Source of the DNA: Salinisphaera orenii subsp. orenii MK-B5
Lineage (GTDB): Bacteria; Pseudomonadota; Gammaproteobacteria; Nevskiales; Salinisphaeraceae
NCBI RefSeq assembly: GCF_003788635.1
Contig: NZ_AYKH01000034.1
Location: 1-64,000, forward strand
Direction of reading: 5' to 3'
Length of the DNA stretch: 64,000 nt
The position numbers and the translations under genes are program-made. The notes beneath the pieces are model-generated. The model was not told the DNA's origin. It saw only the letters and a list, made by a program, of their open reading frames with translations, and made no database searches. Positions 18,365 to 26,366 of this stretch are shown here, piece by piece (the first letter of the stretch is position 1; every line of letters begins with the position of its first letter).

Positions 18365-19843
18365 ATGCACCAGCCGTCCCTGTTCGGACAGGCGGAGGCC
18401 GGCGCCGAGCGCACCGTGGTGCGGTTCGCGCCCGATTTCGAGGCCTGGCGGCATGCCGCGTGTGTCCAGTGGCGCGCCGGCCGCGCGCCGGACGCGCTCT
18501 GGTGGCAGGCCGATCCTGCGGCGCGCGGCGACGAGCCGGCCCGGGTCGTCGGGCCACGCGTGCCGAAGGCCTTCGGAGCGCTGGCGCGCGCGGTGGCCTG
18601 CCACCGCAGCGTCGATCGCTGGGCGCTGCTCTACCGGCTGCTCTGGCGTGTCTCCCACGGCGAACGACATCTGTTGGCGCTGGCCGGCGACGCCGACGTG
18701 GCGCGGGCCAACCGCTATGCGAAAGCCGTCCGGCGCGATGCCCACAAGATGAAGGCATTCGTGCGCTTCCGCGCGGTTCCGGACCCGGAGGCGATCGACG
18801 GCGAGCCGCGCTACGTGGCCTGGTTCGAACCCGAGCACGAGATCATCGCTCACGTCGCCGATTTCTTCGTACGGCGTTTCGCCAACATGCGCTGGTCGAT
18901 CCTCACGCCGGATCGCTGTCTGCACTACGAGGGCCGGGGCCGGCCGTGGTTCTCGGCGGGCACCCACGCGGCCGCTGCCCCGGCCGGCGACGCGCTGGAG
19001 GACGCCTGGCGCGTCTACTACCGCAGCATCTTCAATCCCGCGCGCCTGAAGCGGCGGGCGATGCAGTCGGAAATGCCGGCGAAGTACTGGAAGAACATGC
19101 CGGAAGCCGAGCTGATTCCGTCGCTGATCGCCGGTGCCGATGCTCGCGTCGCGGCGATGGAGGCGCAGTGTGGCGGCTCGGAGCGGCTGCGCTGCGGCCC
19201 GCGTCCCGAGCGCCCGGCGGCCCGGGAGGCGGCCGCGGTCGCACGCACGCCGGAGGCCTCGCTGGAACGGCTGCAGCTGCAGGCCGCGGCCTGTCGCGGC
19301 TGTCCCCTGTGGCGGCCGGCGACCCGCACGGTGTTCGGCGAGGGCCCCGCGGATGCCCGCATCGCGGTCGTCGGCGAGCAGCCGGGCGACGCCGAGGATC
19401 TGGCCGGGCGTCCGTTCGTCGGCCCGGCCGGCCGTCTGCTCGACCGCGCGCTGGCCGAGGCCGGCCTGGATCGCGCCGCGCTCTATCTGACCAATGCCGT
19501 CAAGCACTTCAAGTTCACACCCCGGGGCAAGGCGCGTATCCACGCCAAGCCGGCCTACCGCGAAGTCGCCGCCTGCAGGCCGTGGTTGGACGCCGAACTG
19601 GAACTGCTGCGGCCGGCGCTCGTGGTCTGCCTCGGCGCGACCGCGGCGCGGACCCTGCTCGGGCGGCCGGTCACGGTGGCCCGCCAGCGCGGCCGGATCG
19701 TCGAGGTCGGCGAGCGCGCCTGTCTGGTCACCTTCCATCCCGCACACGTGCTCCGCAGCGGCGCGGACGGCGACTACCGCGACTTCGTCGCCGATCTGGC
19801 CCGCGCGGCACGGCGCGCGCATGAGGGCGTGCGGCCGGTCTGA
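18365..19843 (+). CDS. DUF4130-UdgX fusion: uracil-DNA binding/repair protein
   Basis: 492 aa. The N-terminal half (about 10-270) is the DUF4130/TIGR03915 domain (HRSVDRWALLYRLLWRVSHGERHLL, KMKAFVRFRAV, DFFVRRFANMRWSILTPDRC). The C-terminal half (about 295-490) is a family-4-like uracil-DNA glycosylase fold: GEQPGDAEDLAGRPFVGPAGRLLD, LTNAVKHFKFTPRGK and HPAHVLRS. Residues 389-393 are KARIH where UdgX proteins have KRRIH; the His that forms a covalent link with uracil-DNA (His393) is kept, the second-position Arg is Ala. A cysteine-rich CRGCPLW stretch may hold the Fe-S cluster. It starts two bases after the DUF3307 stop. Confidence 0.9.
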   Translation: MHQPSLFGQAEAGAERTVVRFAPDFEAWRHAACVQWRAGRAPDALWWQADPAARGDEPARVVGPRVPKAFGALARAVACHRSVDRWALLYRLLWRVSHGERHLLALAGDADVARANRYAKAVRRDAHKMKAFVRFRAVPDPEAIDGEPRYVAWFEPEHEIIAHVADFFVRRFANMRWSILTPDRCLHYEGRGRPWFSAGTHAAAAPAGDALEDAWRVYYRSIFNPARLKRRAMQSEMPAKYWKNMPEAELIPSLIAGADARVAAMEAQCGGSERLRCGPRPERPAAREAAAVARTPEASLERLQLQAAACRGCPLWRPATRTVFGEGPADARIAVVGEQPGDAEDLAGRPFVGPAGRLLDRALAEAGLDRAALYLTNAVKHFKFTPRGKARIHAKPAYREVAACRPWLDAELELLRPALVVCLGATAARTLLGRPVTVARQRGRIVEVGERACLVTFHPAHVLRSGADGDYRDFVADLARAARRAHEGVRPV

Positions 19844-20070
19844 CGAGATCGTAGCGGGCGCCCGGTGGGCGGCGCGTGGCGCATGAGATCGCGAACCGGC
19901 CCGCGGGCCGGCGGCCGACCGCCAGTCGTCGATCGTCGATGCCCGGACGCGTTCAAGACCGCCGCGGCCATGATCGCCCGCTTGTCCGACACACCGGGGT
20001 CGGCGTGGCCCGAATGCGCGGGTAGACTGTGTCGCGACAGTCCGCGGCAACGATGCGAGAGGCGACAGGC

Positions 20071-20625
20071 ATGGGCAAATCGCTGCAGGATCAACTGCTG
20101 GCCAAGGGCGTGGCGCGGCCCAAGCAGGCCAAGAAGGCGCGGCGTGAGAAGGCCGCCCGGGACAAGGCCGCGCGGCAGCAGGGCGCAGCGGCCGATGCGC
20201 CGGACACCGCCCGCGAGATCGCGGCCGCGGAGGCGGCCAAACGCGAACGCGACCGGGCGCTCAACGCCGAACAGAAGCGCCGCCGCGAGGCCCGCGAGCG
20301 GGACGCATCGGTCGCCCAGCTGATCGAGGGCCACGCAGTGGCCGCCCAGGGCGACGCCGACGACGCGGTGCAGTACAACTACCACATCGGCGACGCGATA
20401 CGGCGCATCGCCGTGAGCGACCGCCAGCGCCGCGACCTCGCCGCGGGCCGGCTCGGCATCGTCCGCCACGGCGGCCGTGCCGTGCTCGTGCCCCGCGAGG
20501 CCGCCGAGCGCATCGCCGCGCTCATGCCCGAGGTGGTCTGGCGCGCCCGGCCGGAGGACGATCCGGCGCCTGATCCGGACGACCCCTATGCCGACTATCC
20601 GGTGCCCGATGACCTGATGTGGTGA
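20071..20625 (+). CDS. DUF2058 family protein (YaiL-like)
   Basis: 184 aa from ATG 20071. The N-terminal MGKSLQDQLLAKGVARPKQAKKARREKAARDKAARQQG is a highly charged Lys/Ala/Arg helix, probably a coiled coil. The C-terminal half contains VQYNYHIGDAIRRIAVSDRQRRDLAAGRLGIVRHGGRAVLVPREAAERIA. This is the DUF2058 (YaiL, nucleoprotein/polynucleotide-associated) layout. Probably a nucleic-acid or ribosome-associated protein, but the role is unknown. A terminator follows at 20637. Confidence 0.9.
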   Translation: MGKSLQDQLLAKGVARPKQAKKARREKAARDKAARQQGAAADAPDTAREIAAAEAAKRERDRALNAEQKRRREARERDASVAQLIEGHAVAAQGDADDAVQYNYHIGDAIRRIAVSDRQRRDLAAGRLGIVRHGGRAVLVPREAAERIAALMPEVVWRARPEDDPAPDPDDPYADYPVPDDLMW

Positions 20626-20636
20626 GGCCGTGCCCG

Positions 20637-20662
20637 CCGTTGCACCGACAGTGCACGGTTTT
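20637..20662 (+). terminator. Intrinsic terminator after the DUF2058 gene
   Basis: CCG, a bulged T, TGCAC, a CGACA loop, GTGCA, CGG and TTTT, starting 11 bases after the stop codon. It separates this gene from the amine dehydrogenase operon. Confidence 0.7.
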
Positions 20663-20902
20663 GCCGCTCGCTGCATCATGAACAGGCATGCCCGCCGGCT
20701 CGTGACGCCCGCGCCTGTGTCGGCCGGGACCGACGGGTCGGGCGTGCGGCAGGTGTGGGCACACGAGGTCGGATGTCCGGCCTTGACGCGTTTGGCCCGC
20801 CGCGGCGCGGTGTAGCCCCGCCGCTGTGCCCGCGGCCCGGCGCGTGACACCGGGGCTTTTCGAGCCGGCCTGGACCTGTCTGTCGGGACACGAAGCCCGG
20901 AG

Positions 20903-20918
20903 TGGTCCGGCTCTTGCA
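20903..20918 (+). promoter_or_regulatory. Candidate sigma-54 promoter of the amine dehydrogenase operon
   Basis: TGGTCCGGCTCTTGCA matches the -24/-12 consensus TGGCACG-N4-TTGCW at 10 of 12 fixed positions, with the invariant GG and GC exactly ten bases apart. Transcription would begin near 20929, between this site and the ATG at 20957. That excludes the in-frame ATG at 20918 as start. The 270 bases upstream to the DUF2058 terminator hold no gene and leave room for an activator. Confidence 0.55.
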
Positions 20919-20956
20919 TGCAACGGATGCAAATTCGCCGAAGCGTCCGCTCTCCC

Positions 20957-22123
20957 ATGAAATCGACCGCCCCCGTTCACCGAGCCGCTCTTGCTGCGTT
21001 GCTGCTCGGTTTCACCGGCGCCGCGGCACTGGCCGCCGACAAGGCCGATAGCTTTGAGCCCGAGCAGGTGACCATGGAGTCGGCCATCGACCCGGGCGCG
21101 AACGTGCTGGTCAATCAGGCGAGCTGGGACGGGGCCAGCCGTATCCATGTGTTCAACCAGGACGATCTGAAGTACCAGGGCGTGCTGTCGATGGGGCTGA
21201 CGTCGCAGTTCGAGATCAGTCCGGACGGCAGTCGTGTCTACACGCTGTCCGACTACATGGAGCGCTACACCTATGGGCCGGTTCACAGTGTGGTGCAGAT
21301 CTTCGATCTGGAAACGCTCACGCCCGTCGCCGAGATCGAGGTGCCGAACAAGGCGGTGAAGGCGATCGGCATGAACCAGCTGATCGAAGTCAGCGCCGAC
21401 GGCAAGCGGCTCTACGTGCAGAACGCCACGCCCGGCACCTCGGTCACGGTGGTGGACCTCGACAGCCGCGAAGTGGTCTCGGAAGTGCCCACACCGGGCT
21501 GCTACGGCATCGTCCCGGCAGCGTCGGGCCATCGCTTCACGACGCTCTGCGGCGGCGGCACGCTCCAGACCTTCGATGTCAGCGGCGAGGAGTACGCGCA
21601 CACCACGTCGGACAAGATCTTCGACGTCGACGAGGACGCGCTCTACGTCGACGCGGTGCGCACGAAGTCGGACAAGCTCGTGTTCACCTCCTTCAACGGC
21701 AATCTCTACATCGTCGATGACAGCGGCGACACTCCGGTGCTGGAGCGGAAACTGAAGGTCGCCGAAGGCCTGGACGGCGACTGGGCGCCGGGCGGTTATG
21801 GGGTGACGACCTACAACGCGGCGACCGACACGGTCTTCATGATCATGCACGACGAAGCCTACGAGGGCAGTCACAAGGACGGCTCGGACGAGATATGGGC
21901 GTACAGCCTCGCCGATGAGGCAATCGTCTCGCGCTCGGCCGCGCCGGACCTGATCGCGATCTCCGTGACCCAGGGCGAGACGCCCGTGATCTACGGCTCC
22001 AACGAGATGGAGGAGACCGTGGATGTCTACCGGGCCGAGGGTGACGGGTTCGATTTCGAGAAGACCGCCTCGGACGACCACGTCGGGTGGACGACCTCGC
22101 TGTCCGTGGTGGCATCGCCGTGA
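20957..22123 (+). CDS. aauB: Quinohaemoprotein-type (TTQ) amine dehydrogenase heavy chain, aromatic amine dehydrogenase-like
   Basis: 388 aa including a Sec signal peptide (MKSTAPVHRAALAALLLGFTGAAALA). The mature chain is a WD-like seven-bladed beta-propeller with repeated motifs such as FEISPDGSRVYTLSDY and IEVSADGKRLYVQNATPGTSVTVVDLDSREVV. The WAPGGYGVTTYNAATDTVFMIMHDEAYEGSHKDGSDEIWAYSL block matches the heavy chain of aromatic amine dehydrogenase ([41 protein letters not shown]) better than that of methylamine dehydrogenase. It scaffolds the TTQ light chain in the periplasm for oxidative deamination of primary amines to aldehyde and ammonia. The start at 20957 is favoured by the signal peptide and the promoter position. 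Confidence 0.88.
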   Translation: MKSTAPVHRAALAALLLGFTGAAALAADKADSFEPEQVTMESAIDPGANVLVNQASWDGASRIHVFNQDDLKYQGVLSMGLTSQFEISPDGSRVYTLSDYMERYTYGPVHSVVQIFDLETLTPVAEIEVPNKAVKAIGMNQLIEVSADGKRLYVQNATPGTSVTVVDLDSREVVSEVPTPGCYGIVPAASGHRFTTLCGGGTLQTFDVSGEEYAHTTSDKIFDVDEDALYVDAVRTKSDKLVFTSFNGNLYIVDDSGDTPVLERKLKVAEGLDGDWAPGGYGVTTYNAATDTVFMIMHDEAYEGSHKDGSDEIWAYSLADEAIVSRSAAPDLIAISVTQGETPVIYGSNEMEETVDVYRAEGDGFDFEKTASDDHVGWTTSLSVVASP

Positions 22124-22650
22124 TCGCCCTGGCCAGCGCCGCCGCGAGCGTGTTCGTCCTGCTGGTCATGCTGCGTGCGGTCACGCACAAGGTGCTTGAT
22201 TTCAACGAGCTGCAGGGGTTCGTGGCGGACTATCGCGTGGTGCCGGAGTCGCGCGCGGCGACGGCCAGCGCCGGCGTGGTCGCCGCCGAGTTCGCCATCG
22301 TCGCGGCCATCGCCCTGCCGGCGACCCGGCCCATTGGCCTGCTGGCCGCCACCGCGTTGCTGTCCGGCTATGCCGGCCTGATCGCGCTCAATCTGGCGCG
22401 TGGTCACAGACGCATCGAATGTGGCTGCGGCGGGGCGCCCCAGGTGCTCGGCGCAGCGCTGATCGTGCGCAATGCCGTGCTGGTGCTGCTGGCGCTGTTC
22501 GCCGCGGCCACCCCGGCGCGGCTCGAGAGTACGGCCGAAACCGTGGTCGTGACCTCCAGCGGGCTGTGTCTGCTCGCACTCTATGTGCTGTTCGAGCAGC
22601 TCAACGCCAACCGTCAGTACCTGAAGACCTCAGAGGCTCGATCATCATGA
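22120..22650 (+). CDS. aauE: MauE/AauE membrane protein for light-chain maturation
   Basis: 176 aa from GTG 22120, which overlaps the aauB stop (GTGA); an earlier in-frame GTG at 22087 is possible. Four to five membrane helices form a DoxX/MauE fold. HKVLDFNELQGFVADYRVVPE and LNLARGHRRIECGCGGAPQVLGAALIVRN are MauE markers, the CGCGG pair being typical. With MauD it is required for disulfide formation, transport and stability of the cysteine-rich light chain. Adjacent genes of both subunits make this role firm by context. Confidence 0.88.
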   Translation: MIALASAAASVFVLLVMLRAVTHKVLDFNELQGFVADYRVVPESRAATASAGVVAAEFAIVAAIALPATRPIGLLAATALLSGYAGLIALNLARGHRRIECGCGGAPQVLGAALIVRNAVLVLLALFAAATPARLESTAETVVVTSSGLCLLALYVLFEQLNANRQYLKTSEARSS

Positions 22651-23240
22651 CCGCCATCTATTTCGCGCTCGCCGTGCTCGCCCTCGCCGTGGTGGTTTTG
22701 TGTCTCGGCTTCGTCGTGCTCGCGCGCCAGATCGGGGTGCTCTACGAGCGCATCGCGCCGATGGGCGCGCTGATGAACGAGTCGGGGCCCAAGGTGGGCG
22801 AGGCCTCGCCGCAGCTCACGCTGGACAGCCTGAACGGTGGCCGGCTCACGATCGGGGCAGAACGCGAGTCGGCCACGCTGCTGTTTTTCCTGTCGCCCAC
22901 CTGTCCGATCTGCAAGAAGCTGATTCCGGTCCTGCGTTCGGTGCGCGCGAGCGAAGGCGATTGGCTGGACGTGGTATTGGCCAGTGACGGTGAGGAGGGT
23001 CGTCAGCGCCGTTTCATCGACCACGTCGGTCTGACGGATTTCGACTATGTCCTCTCGACCGAGCTGGGGCTGGCCTATCGCGTTTCGCGGCTGCCTTACG
23101 CGGTGCTCGTGGACGCCCACGGCACGGTGCGCGCCAAGGGGCTCGTGAACACGCGCGAGCAGATCGAGAGCCTGTTCAACGCCCACGATCTGAACGTGGC
23201 CTCCATTCAGCGCTATCTCGGCGAAGAAGCGCATTCCTAA
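22647..23240 (+). CDS. aauD: MauD/AauD thioredoxin-like disulfide protein
   Basis: 197 aa, ATG overlapping the aauE stop (ATGA). One N-terminal membrane anchor (YFALAVLALAVVVLCLGFVVLA) precedes a periplasmic thioredoxin-like domain with the active site LSPTCPICKKL (CPIC). The RLPYAVLVDAHGTVRAKGLVNTREQIESLF end is typical of MauD. It handles the six disulfides of the light chain; mauD mutants of the A. faecalis aau cluster cannot use phenylethylamine or tyramine. Confidence 0.92.
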   Translation: MTAIYFALAVLALAVVVLCLGFVVLARQIGVLYERIAPMGALMNESGPKVGEASPQLTLDSLNGGRLTIGAERESATLLFFLSPTCPICKKLIPVLRSVRASEGDWLDVVLASDGEEGRQRRFIDHVGLTDFDYVLSTELGLAYRVSRLPYAVLVDAHGTVRAKGLVNTREQIESLFNAHDLNVASIQRYLGEEAHS

Positions 23241-23261
23241 TCGACCGCCCAGGAACCCGAC

Positions 23262-23810
23262 ATGAAGCGATTTCTCGACGCCCTGTTCGCAGGCACCGAC
23301 GCCCGCGCTGAGGCACTGGTCCGCCGAACCGCCCAGCGTTACAGCCGCCGCAGCTTCATCGGCAAGGCCGGCCTGTTCATGGCCGGCACCGCGCTGCTGC
23401 CAGTGCTGCCCTTCGATCAGGGCGGGCGCGCCCATGCCGCGGAGGACGAAGACAGCGGCGATCCGAACGACGAGATGTCCTGCGATTACTGGCGCTACTG
23501 CGCGATCGACGGCAATCTCTGCAACGACTGCGGCGGCACCATCACCACCTGTCCGCCGGGGGCGGAGCCGTCCAAGGTCTCCTGGGTCGGCACCTGCCGC
23601 AACCCGAACGACGGCAAGGACTATATGGTCTCCTACGCCGACTGCTGCGGGCGGGCGATGTGCACCGGCAAATATTGTGTGAACAGCGAGCGCGAGCGGC
23701 CCGGTTATCAGATGGGGCTGCACAACGACATCAACTGGTGCATGGCCAACAAGTCGATGGGCTACCACTGCACGGTGGCCGTGCTCGTCGGCATGAACGA
23801 GGCGGGTTGA
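23262..23810 (+). CDS. aauA: TTQ amine dehydrogenase light chain, aromatic amine dehydrogenase-like
   Basis: 182 aa. The long N-terminus has a twin-arginine motif (SRRSFIGKAGLFMAGTALLPVLP), so it is exported folded or partly folded by Tat. The mature part is Cys-rich (DYWRYCAIDGNLCNDCGGTITTCPPG). Trp108 (SWVGTC) and Trp159 (NDINWCMAN) are the two tryptophans that form tryptophan tryptophylquinone, and Asp127 (YADCCG) is the catalytic base; each is one residue off the A. faecalis numbering (109, 160, 128). RERPGY, NWCMAN and VLVG favour the aromatic amine enzyme over methylamine dehydrogenase. Substrate specificity is inferred. Confidence 0.93.
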   Translation: MKRFLDALFAGTDARAEALVRRTAQRYSRRSFIGKAGLFMAGTALLPVLPFDQGGRAHAAEDEDSGDPNDEMSCDYWRYCAIDGNLCNDCGGTITTCPPGAEPSKVSWVGTCRNPNDGKDYMVSYADCCGRAMCTGKYCVNSERERPGYQMGLHNDINWCMANKSMGYHCTVAVLVGMNEAG

Positions 23811-23857
23811 GACCGCGCCGCGATCCGAAGCCGTGCCCGCGTCGCGTTCGACGCGCG

Positions 23858-24307
23858 GTGGTTCGCGATCGCCTGATTTCCGCGATACTCGGCCTCGGGC
23901 TGGCACTGGCCGCTACGACCGCCCAGGCCGGCGCCGAGGGCGATTATGTTCTGCGCTGCAGCGGCTGTCACCGGATGGGCGGAGCCGGCAGCGCCCGCGG
24001 CGGTGTCCCGGACCTGCGGGGCTCGGTCAGCTCCTTCGCCCAGAGCGAAGCCGGCCGTCGCTATCTGATGCACGTGCCCGGGGTGACCACCTCGGGCCTG
24101 GACGATGCGGATATCGCCGCGGTGATGAACTACGTCATGGATCGCTGGGGCGCCGAGTCGCACAGCGACGATGTTGCCGCGTTCACCGCTGCCGAGGTCG
24201 CGGCGCTGCGCGCCGAGCCGGTGGACAACGTGGTGCGTTTCCGACGCACCGTGGTCAAGGACCTGCGCGCTCGCGATCTGCCCGTGGCGGCCTACCCCTG
24301 GCCCTGA
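23858..24307 (+). CDS. Periplasmic monohaem cytochrome c of the amine dehydrogenase operon
   Basis: About 149 aa with a signal peptide (LISAILGLGLALAATTAQA) and one haem motif CSGCH near the mature N-terminus. MNYVMDRWG-type text supplies the distal Met. The aau cluster of A. faecalis has a small monohaem cytochrome c gene (orf-2) in the same place directly after aauA, so it likely takes electrons from the TTQ enzyme. Start is uncertain: GTG 23858 is chosen, while TTG 23807 would overlap the aauA stop and give coupling. No azurin or amicyanin gene and no mauG is present nearby. Confidence 0.78.
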   Translation: MVRDRLISAILGLGLALAATTAQAGAEGDYVLRCSGCHRMGGAGSARGGVPDLRGSVSSFAQSEAGRRYLMHVPGVTTSGLDDADIAAVMNYVMDRWGAESHSDDVAAFTAAEVAALRAEPVDNVVRFRRTVVKDLRARDLPVAAYPWP

Positions 24308-24380
24308 CGCCTGACGCCTGGCGCCGTGCCGGGCTGATCGCCCGTTTGCGGGCCCGCGCCGGGCGCGCCACCATGCGGCG

Positions 24381-25310
24381 ATGAACCGCTGGCGTGCTGC
24401 GGACATCCCCGAGCAGACCGGGCGCGTCGCCCTCGTGACCGGCGCGGCCGACGGCATCGGTCGCGAGACCGCGGCGGCCCTGGCCGGTGCCGGCGCGACT
24501 GTGGTGCTCGCCTGCCGCGACCCGGCCCGAGGCCGGGCCGCGGCAGCGGCGATCCGCCGGCGTCATGCCGCCGGGGCGCTGCGAATCGAGGCGGTCGACC
24601 TCGCCGATCTCGCCTCGGTGCGGCGTTTCGCCGGGCGCTTCGCGCGGGCCCATGGCCGGCTCGATCTGCTGATCAACAACGCCGGCGTGATGGCGCTGCC
24701 CGAGCGGCGCACGGCCGATGGTTTCGAGTATCAGATTGGCGTCAATCATCTCGGCCATTTCGCGCTGACCGGCCTGCTGCTCGATCGCCTGTCCGCCGCC
24801 GACGCGGCGCGTGTTGTCACGGTCGCAAGCCTCAAGCACCGCTTCGGCGTGGTTGATCCGGCGGATCTGGACATGGTGCGGCGCGGCTATGATCCGCGGG
24901 CGGCCTACGCCCAGTCCAAGCTCGCCAATCTGCTGTTCGCCTTCGAGCTCCAGCGCCGGCTCGCAGCCGTGGGACGGCCGGTGGCGAGTGTTGCCGCACA
25001 TCCCGGCTATGCGGCCACGGACCTGCAGCTGGCCGGCCCGCGCGAGCGCAGCGCCCGCTGGCACATCCGCGCGGCACGGCTGGCCAACGCCCTGTTCGGC
25101 CAGTCCGCTGCCCGAGGCGCGCTGCCGAGCCTGTACGCCGCCACGGCCGCGTCGGTGCGCGGCGGCGACTACATCGGCCCCGACGGCCCGCGCGAGCTGT
25201 GGGGGCATCCGGTGCGGGTACGCCCGCGCCGGAATGCGGGCTGTGTCGATGTCGCCCGTGCGCTCTGGGCGGTGTCGCTGGCGCGCACGGGCGTGCATTA
25301 TCCGGTGTGA
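24381..25310 (+). CDS. Short-chain dehydrogenase/reductase (retinol dehydrogenase/WWOX-like)
   Basis: 309 aa. NAD(P) binding motif TGAADGIGRETAAAL at about 21-35, NNAGVMALP, then the catalytic YAQSK (Tyr-x3-Lys) near 175. The GFEYQIGVNHLGHFALTGLLLDRL block and the HPGYAATDLQ end place it with the retinol dehydrogenase/WWOX-like branch of classical SDRs. CRDPARGRAAAAAI after beta-2 suggests NADP preference. It lies 73 bases after the cytochrome c gene, so co-transcription with the amine operon is possible but unproven. Substrate unknown. Confidence 0.88.
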   Translation: MNRWRAADIPEQTGRVALVTGAADGIGRETAAALAGAGATVVLACRDPARGRAAAAAIRRRHAAGALRIEAVDLADLASVRRFAGRFARAHGRLDLLINNAGVMALPERRTADGFEYQIGVNHLGHFALTGLLLDRLSAADAARVVTVASLKHRFGVVDPADLDMVRRGYDPRAAYAQSKLANLLFAFELQRRLAAVGRPVASVAAHPGYAATDLQLAGPRERSARWHIRAARLANALFGQSAARGALPSLYAATAASVRGGDYIGPDGPRELWGHPVRVRPRRNAGCVDVARALWAVSLARTGVHYPV

Positions 25311-25334
25311 ACGTGGGACAACGGAGGCTCGAAC

Positions 25335-25988
25335 ATGAGCGCCACGGACGGGCCCGAACGCGGGCGGCTGAGTCAGGTCACCCATTTCACCGCGAACCTG
25401 TCGCGCAACGCCGTCAGCGCCCTGGCCCGGCGCGTTGGCGGAATGACGCTGGAGATCGGCCGAACGCTCATCCTCGACCGGGCTCAGCGTCGCGTGCTCT
25501 CCGAGGAACAACAGGCCTGGATGAGCCGCGCCGGTGAGGCGGTCCGCGACGCGCGCCGTACGGCCGGCCTGTCGCGCGACGATCTGGCCCGCGCGCTGGA
25601 TCTCGAGGACAAGAGCCTGCTCCAGGCCGTGGAGCAGGGCTCGGCCACGGTCTCCTTCGAGCTGATTCTGCGGCTGACGTCGCTGCTGGCCCGCAACGAT
25701 CCGGTTCCGTTCCTGATCCAGCTCGTGCGCGGCTTCAATCCGCGGCTCTGGGCGCTGGCCGAGGACTGGGGCGTGGGACGGCTGCCGACCATGGTCGAGC
25801 GCGACCGCCAGTGGATGAACATCTACCGCGGCAACGAGGCGGCCCGGCAGCTGCCCGACGCCGCGTTCGACGAGGTCATGGCGTTCTGCGAGAGCGCGTT
25901 GACCATGGCGGTGGCGTTCCGCCAGGACCGCCCCGCGCCGTCGTCGTCTTCGGGCGAGGCCGCGGATCGATCCGGCCCGACGTCTTAG
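25335..25988 (+). CDS. XRE-family helix-turn-helix regulator
   Basis: 217 aa, with GGAGG upstream of ATG 25335 and only 24 bases after the SDR stop. The HTH is at about 70-125 (AGEAVRDARRTAGLSRDDLARALDLEDKSLLQAVEQGSATVSFELILRLTSLL). A hydrophobic stretch DPVPFLIQLVRGFNPRLWALAEDWGVGRLPTMVERDRQWMNIYR and a C-terminal helical domain follow; these may bind a ligand or a membrane. I recognise the HTH class but not a specific family. Its target is unknown. Confidence 0.8.
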   Translation: MSATDGPERGRLSQVTHFTANLSRNAVSALARRVGGMTLEIGRTLILDRAQRRVLSEEQQAWMSRAGEAVRDARRTAGLSRDDLARALDLEDKSLLQAVEQGSATVSFELILRLTSLLARNDPVPFLIQLVRGFNPRLWALAEDWGVGRLPTMVERDRQWMNIYRGNEAARQLPDAAFDEVMAFCESALTMAVAFRQDRPAPSSSSGEAADRSGPTS

Positions 25989-26010
25989 GCCTGTTGAGGT
26001 GTCGTACGTG

Positions 26011-26090
26011 CGCCGTGTTGGAGACCGCAACGTGCCCGGCAAGGCGCGAGCCGCCGGCTCCGGGCGTGCCACGACCCAGGCTTGCAAACC
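26011..26090 (+). repeat. Copy 1 of a diverged ~80-base direct repeat
   Basis: Starts CGCCGTGTTGGAGAC and includes GCGAGCCGCCGG, GCCACGA and CTTGCAA. These blocks recur in the same order and spacing, with about one mismatch per four to five bases and a small indel, at 26285-26366. It lies in the 694-base space between the XRE gene and the FrnE-like gene, which has no open frame that looks like a protein. Confidence 0.6.
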
Positions 26091-26158
26091 GCCGGGCGCC
26101 CTTAGTCGATCTTTCATGGGCCGGACCTTCGGGTGAAAGCGCCCACGAAATAAACGAG

Positions 26159-26219
26159 ATGCGGCAATCCAGCGTTGCAGCACGCTGGCGCAGAGTGGCT
26201 ACGCCTCGTCTTGCCGCAT
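26159..26219. repeat. 61-base element bounded by ATGCGGCAA/TTGCCGCAT with an inner hairpin
   Basis: Perfect 9-base inverted ends enclose CCAGCGT-TGCAGC-ACGCTGG and a weaker GGCG/CGCC stem. Together they could fold as a three-way junction. It sits between the two diverged repeats. The 3' flank continues as GCATAACAGCGC, a 12-mer also found in the 63.6 kb palindrome. Nature unknown; could be a structured RNA or a mobile-element remnant. Confidence 0.45.
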
Positions 26220-26284
26220 AACAGCGCTCGGCGCGGACACCGACGAAACCTCAACGGGCCGTATCGGGCGGTCAACGCTTCGAA

Positions 26285-26366
26285 CGCCGCGTTGGAGACG
26301 ACAGATCGTGCCCGATAAGGTGCGAGCCGCCGGTCGTGGCACGCCACGATCCGCACTTGCAACACC
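26285..26366 (+). repeat. Copy 2 of the diverged ~80-base direct repeat
   Basis: Starts CGCCGCGTTGGAGAC and matches copy 1 (26011-26090). This copy folds better: GTGCG/CGCAC encloses CGTGGC-AC-GCCACG. The pairing of both copies around the hairpin element at 26159-26219 suggests one unit. The rest of the block, 26367-26682, holds nothing I recognise. Confidence 0.6.

Noticed and set aside
20957-23810. Methylamine dehydrogenase (mau) operon
   Set aside because: The overall gene order is shared, but light-chain segments RERPGY, HNDINWCMANK and VLVG and the heavy-chain PGGY..EGTH/EGSH block fit aromatic amine dehydrogenase better; mauF, mauG and amicyanin genes are absent.
26159-26224. Integron attC site
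   Set aside because: Inverted ends are present, but the core sites do not fit the RYYYAAC/GTTRRRY consensus and there is no gene cassette or integrase nearby.
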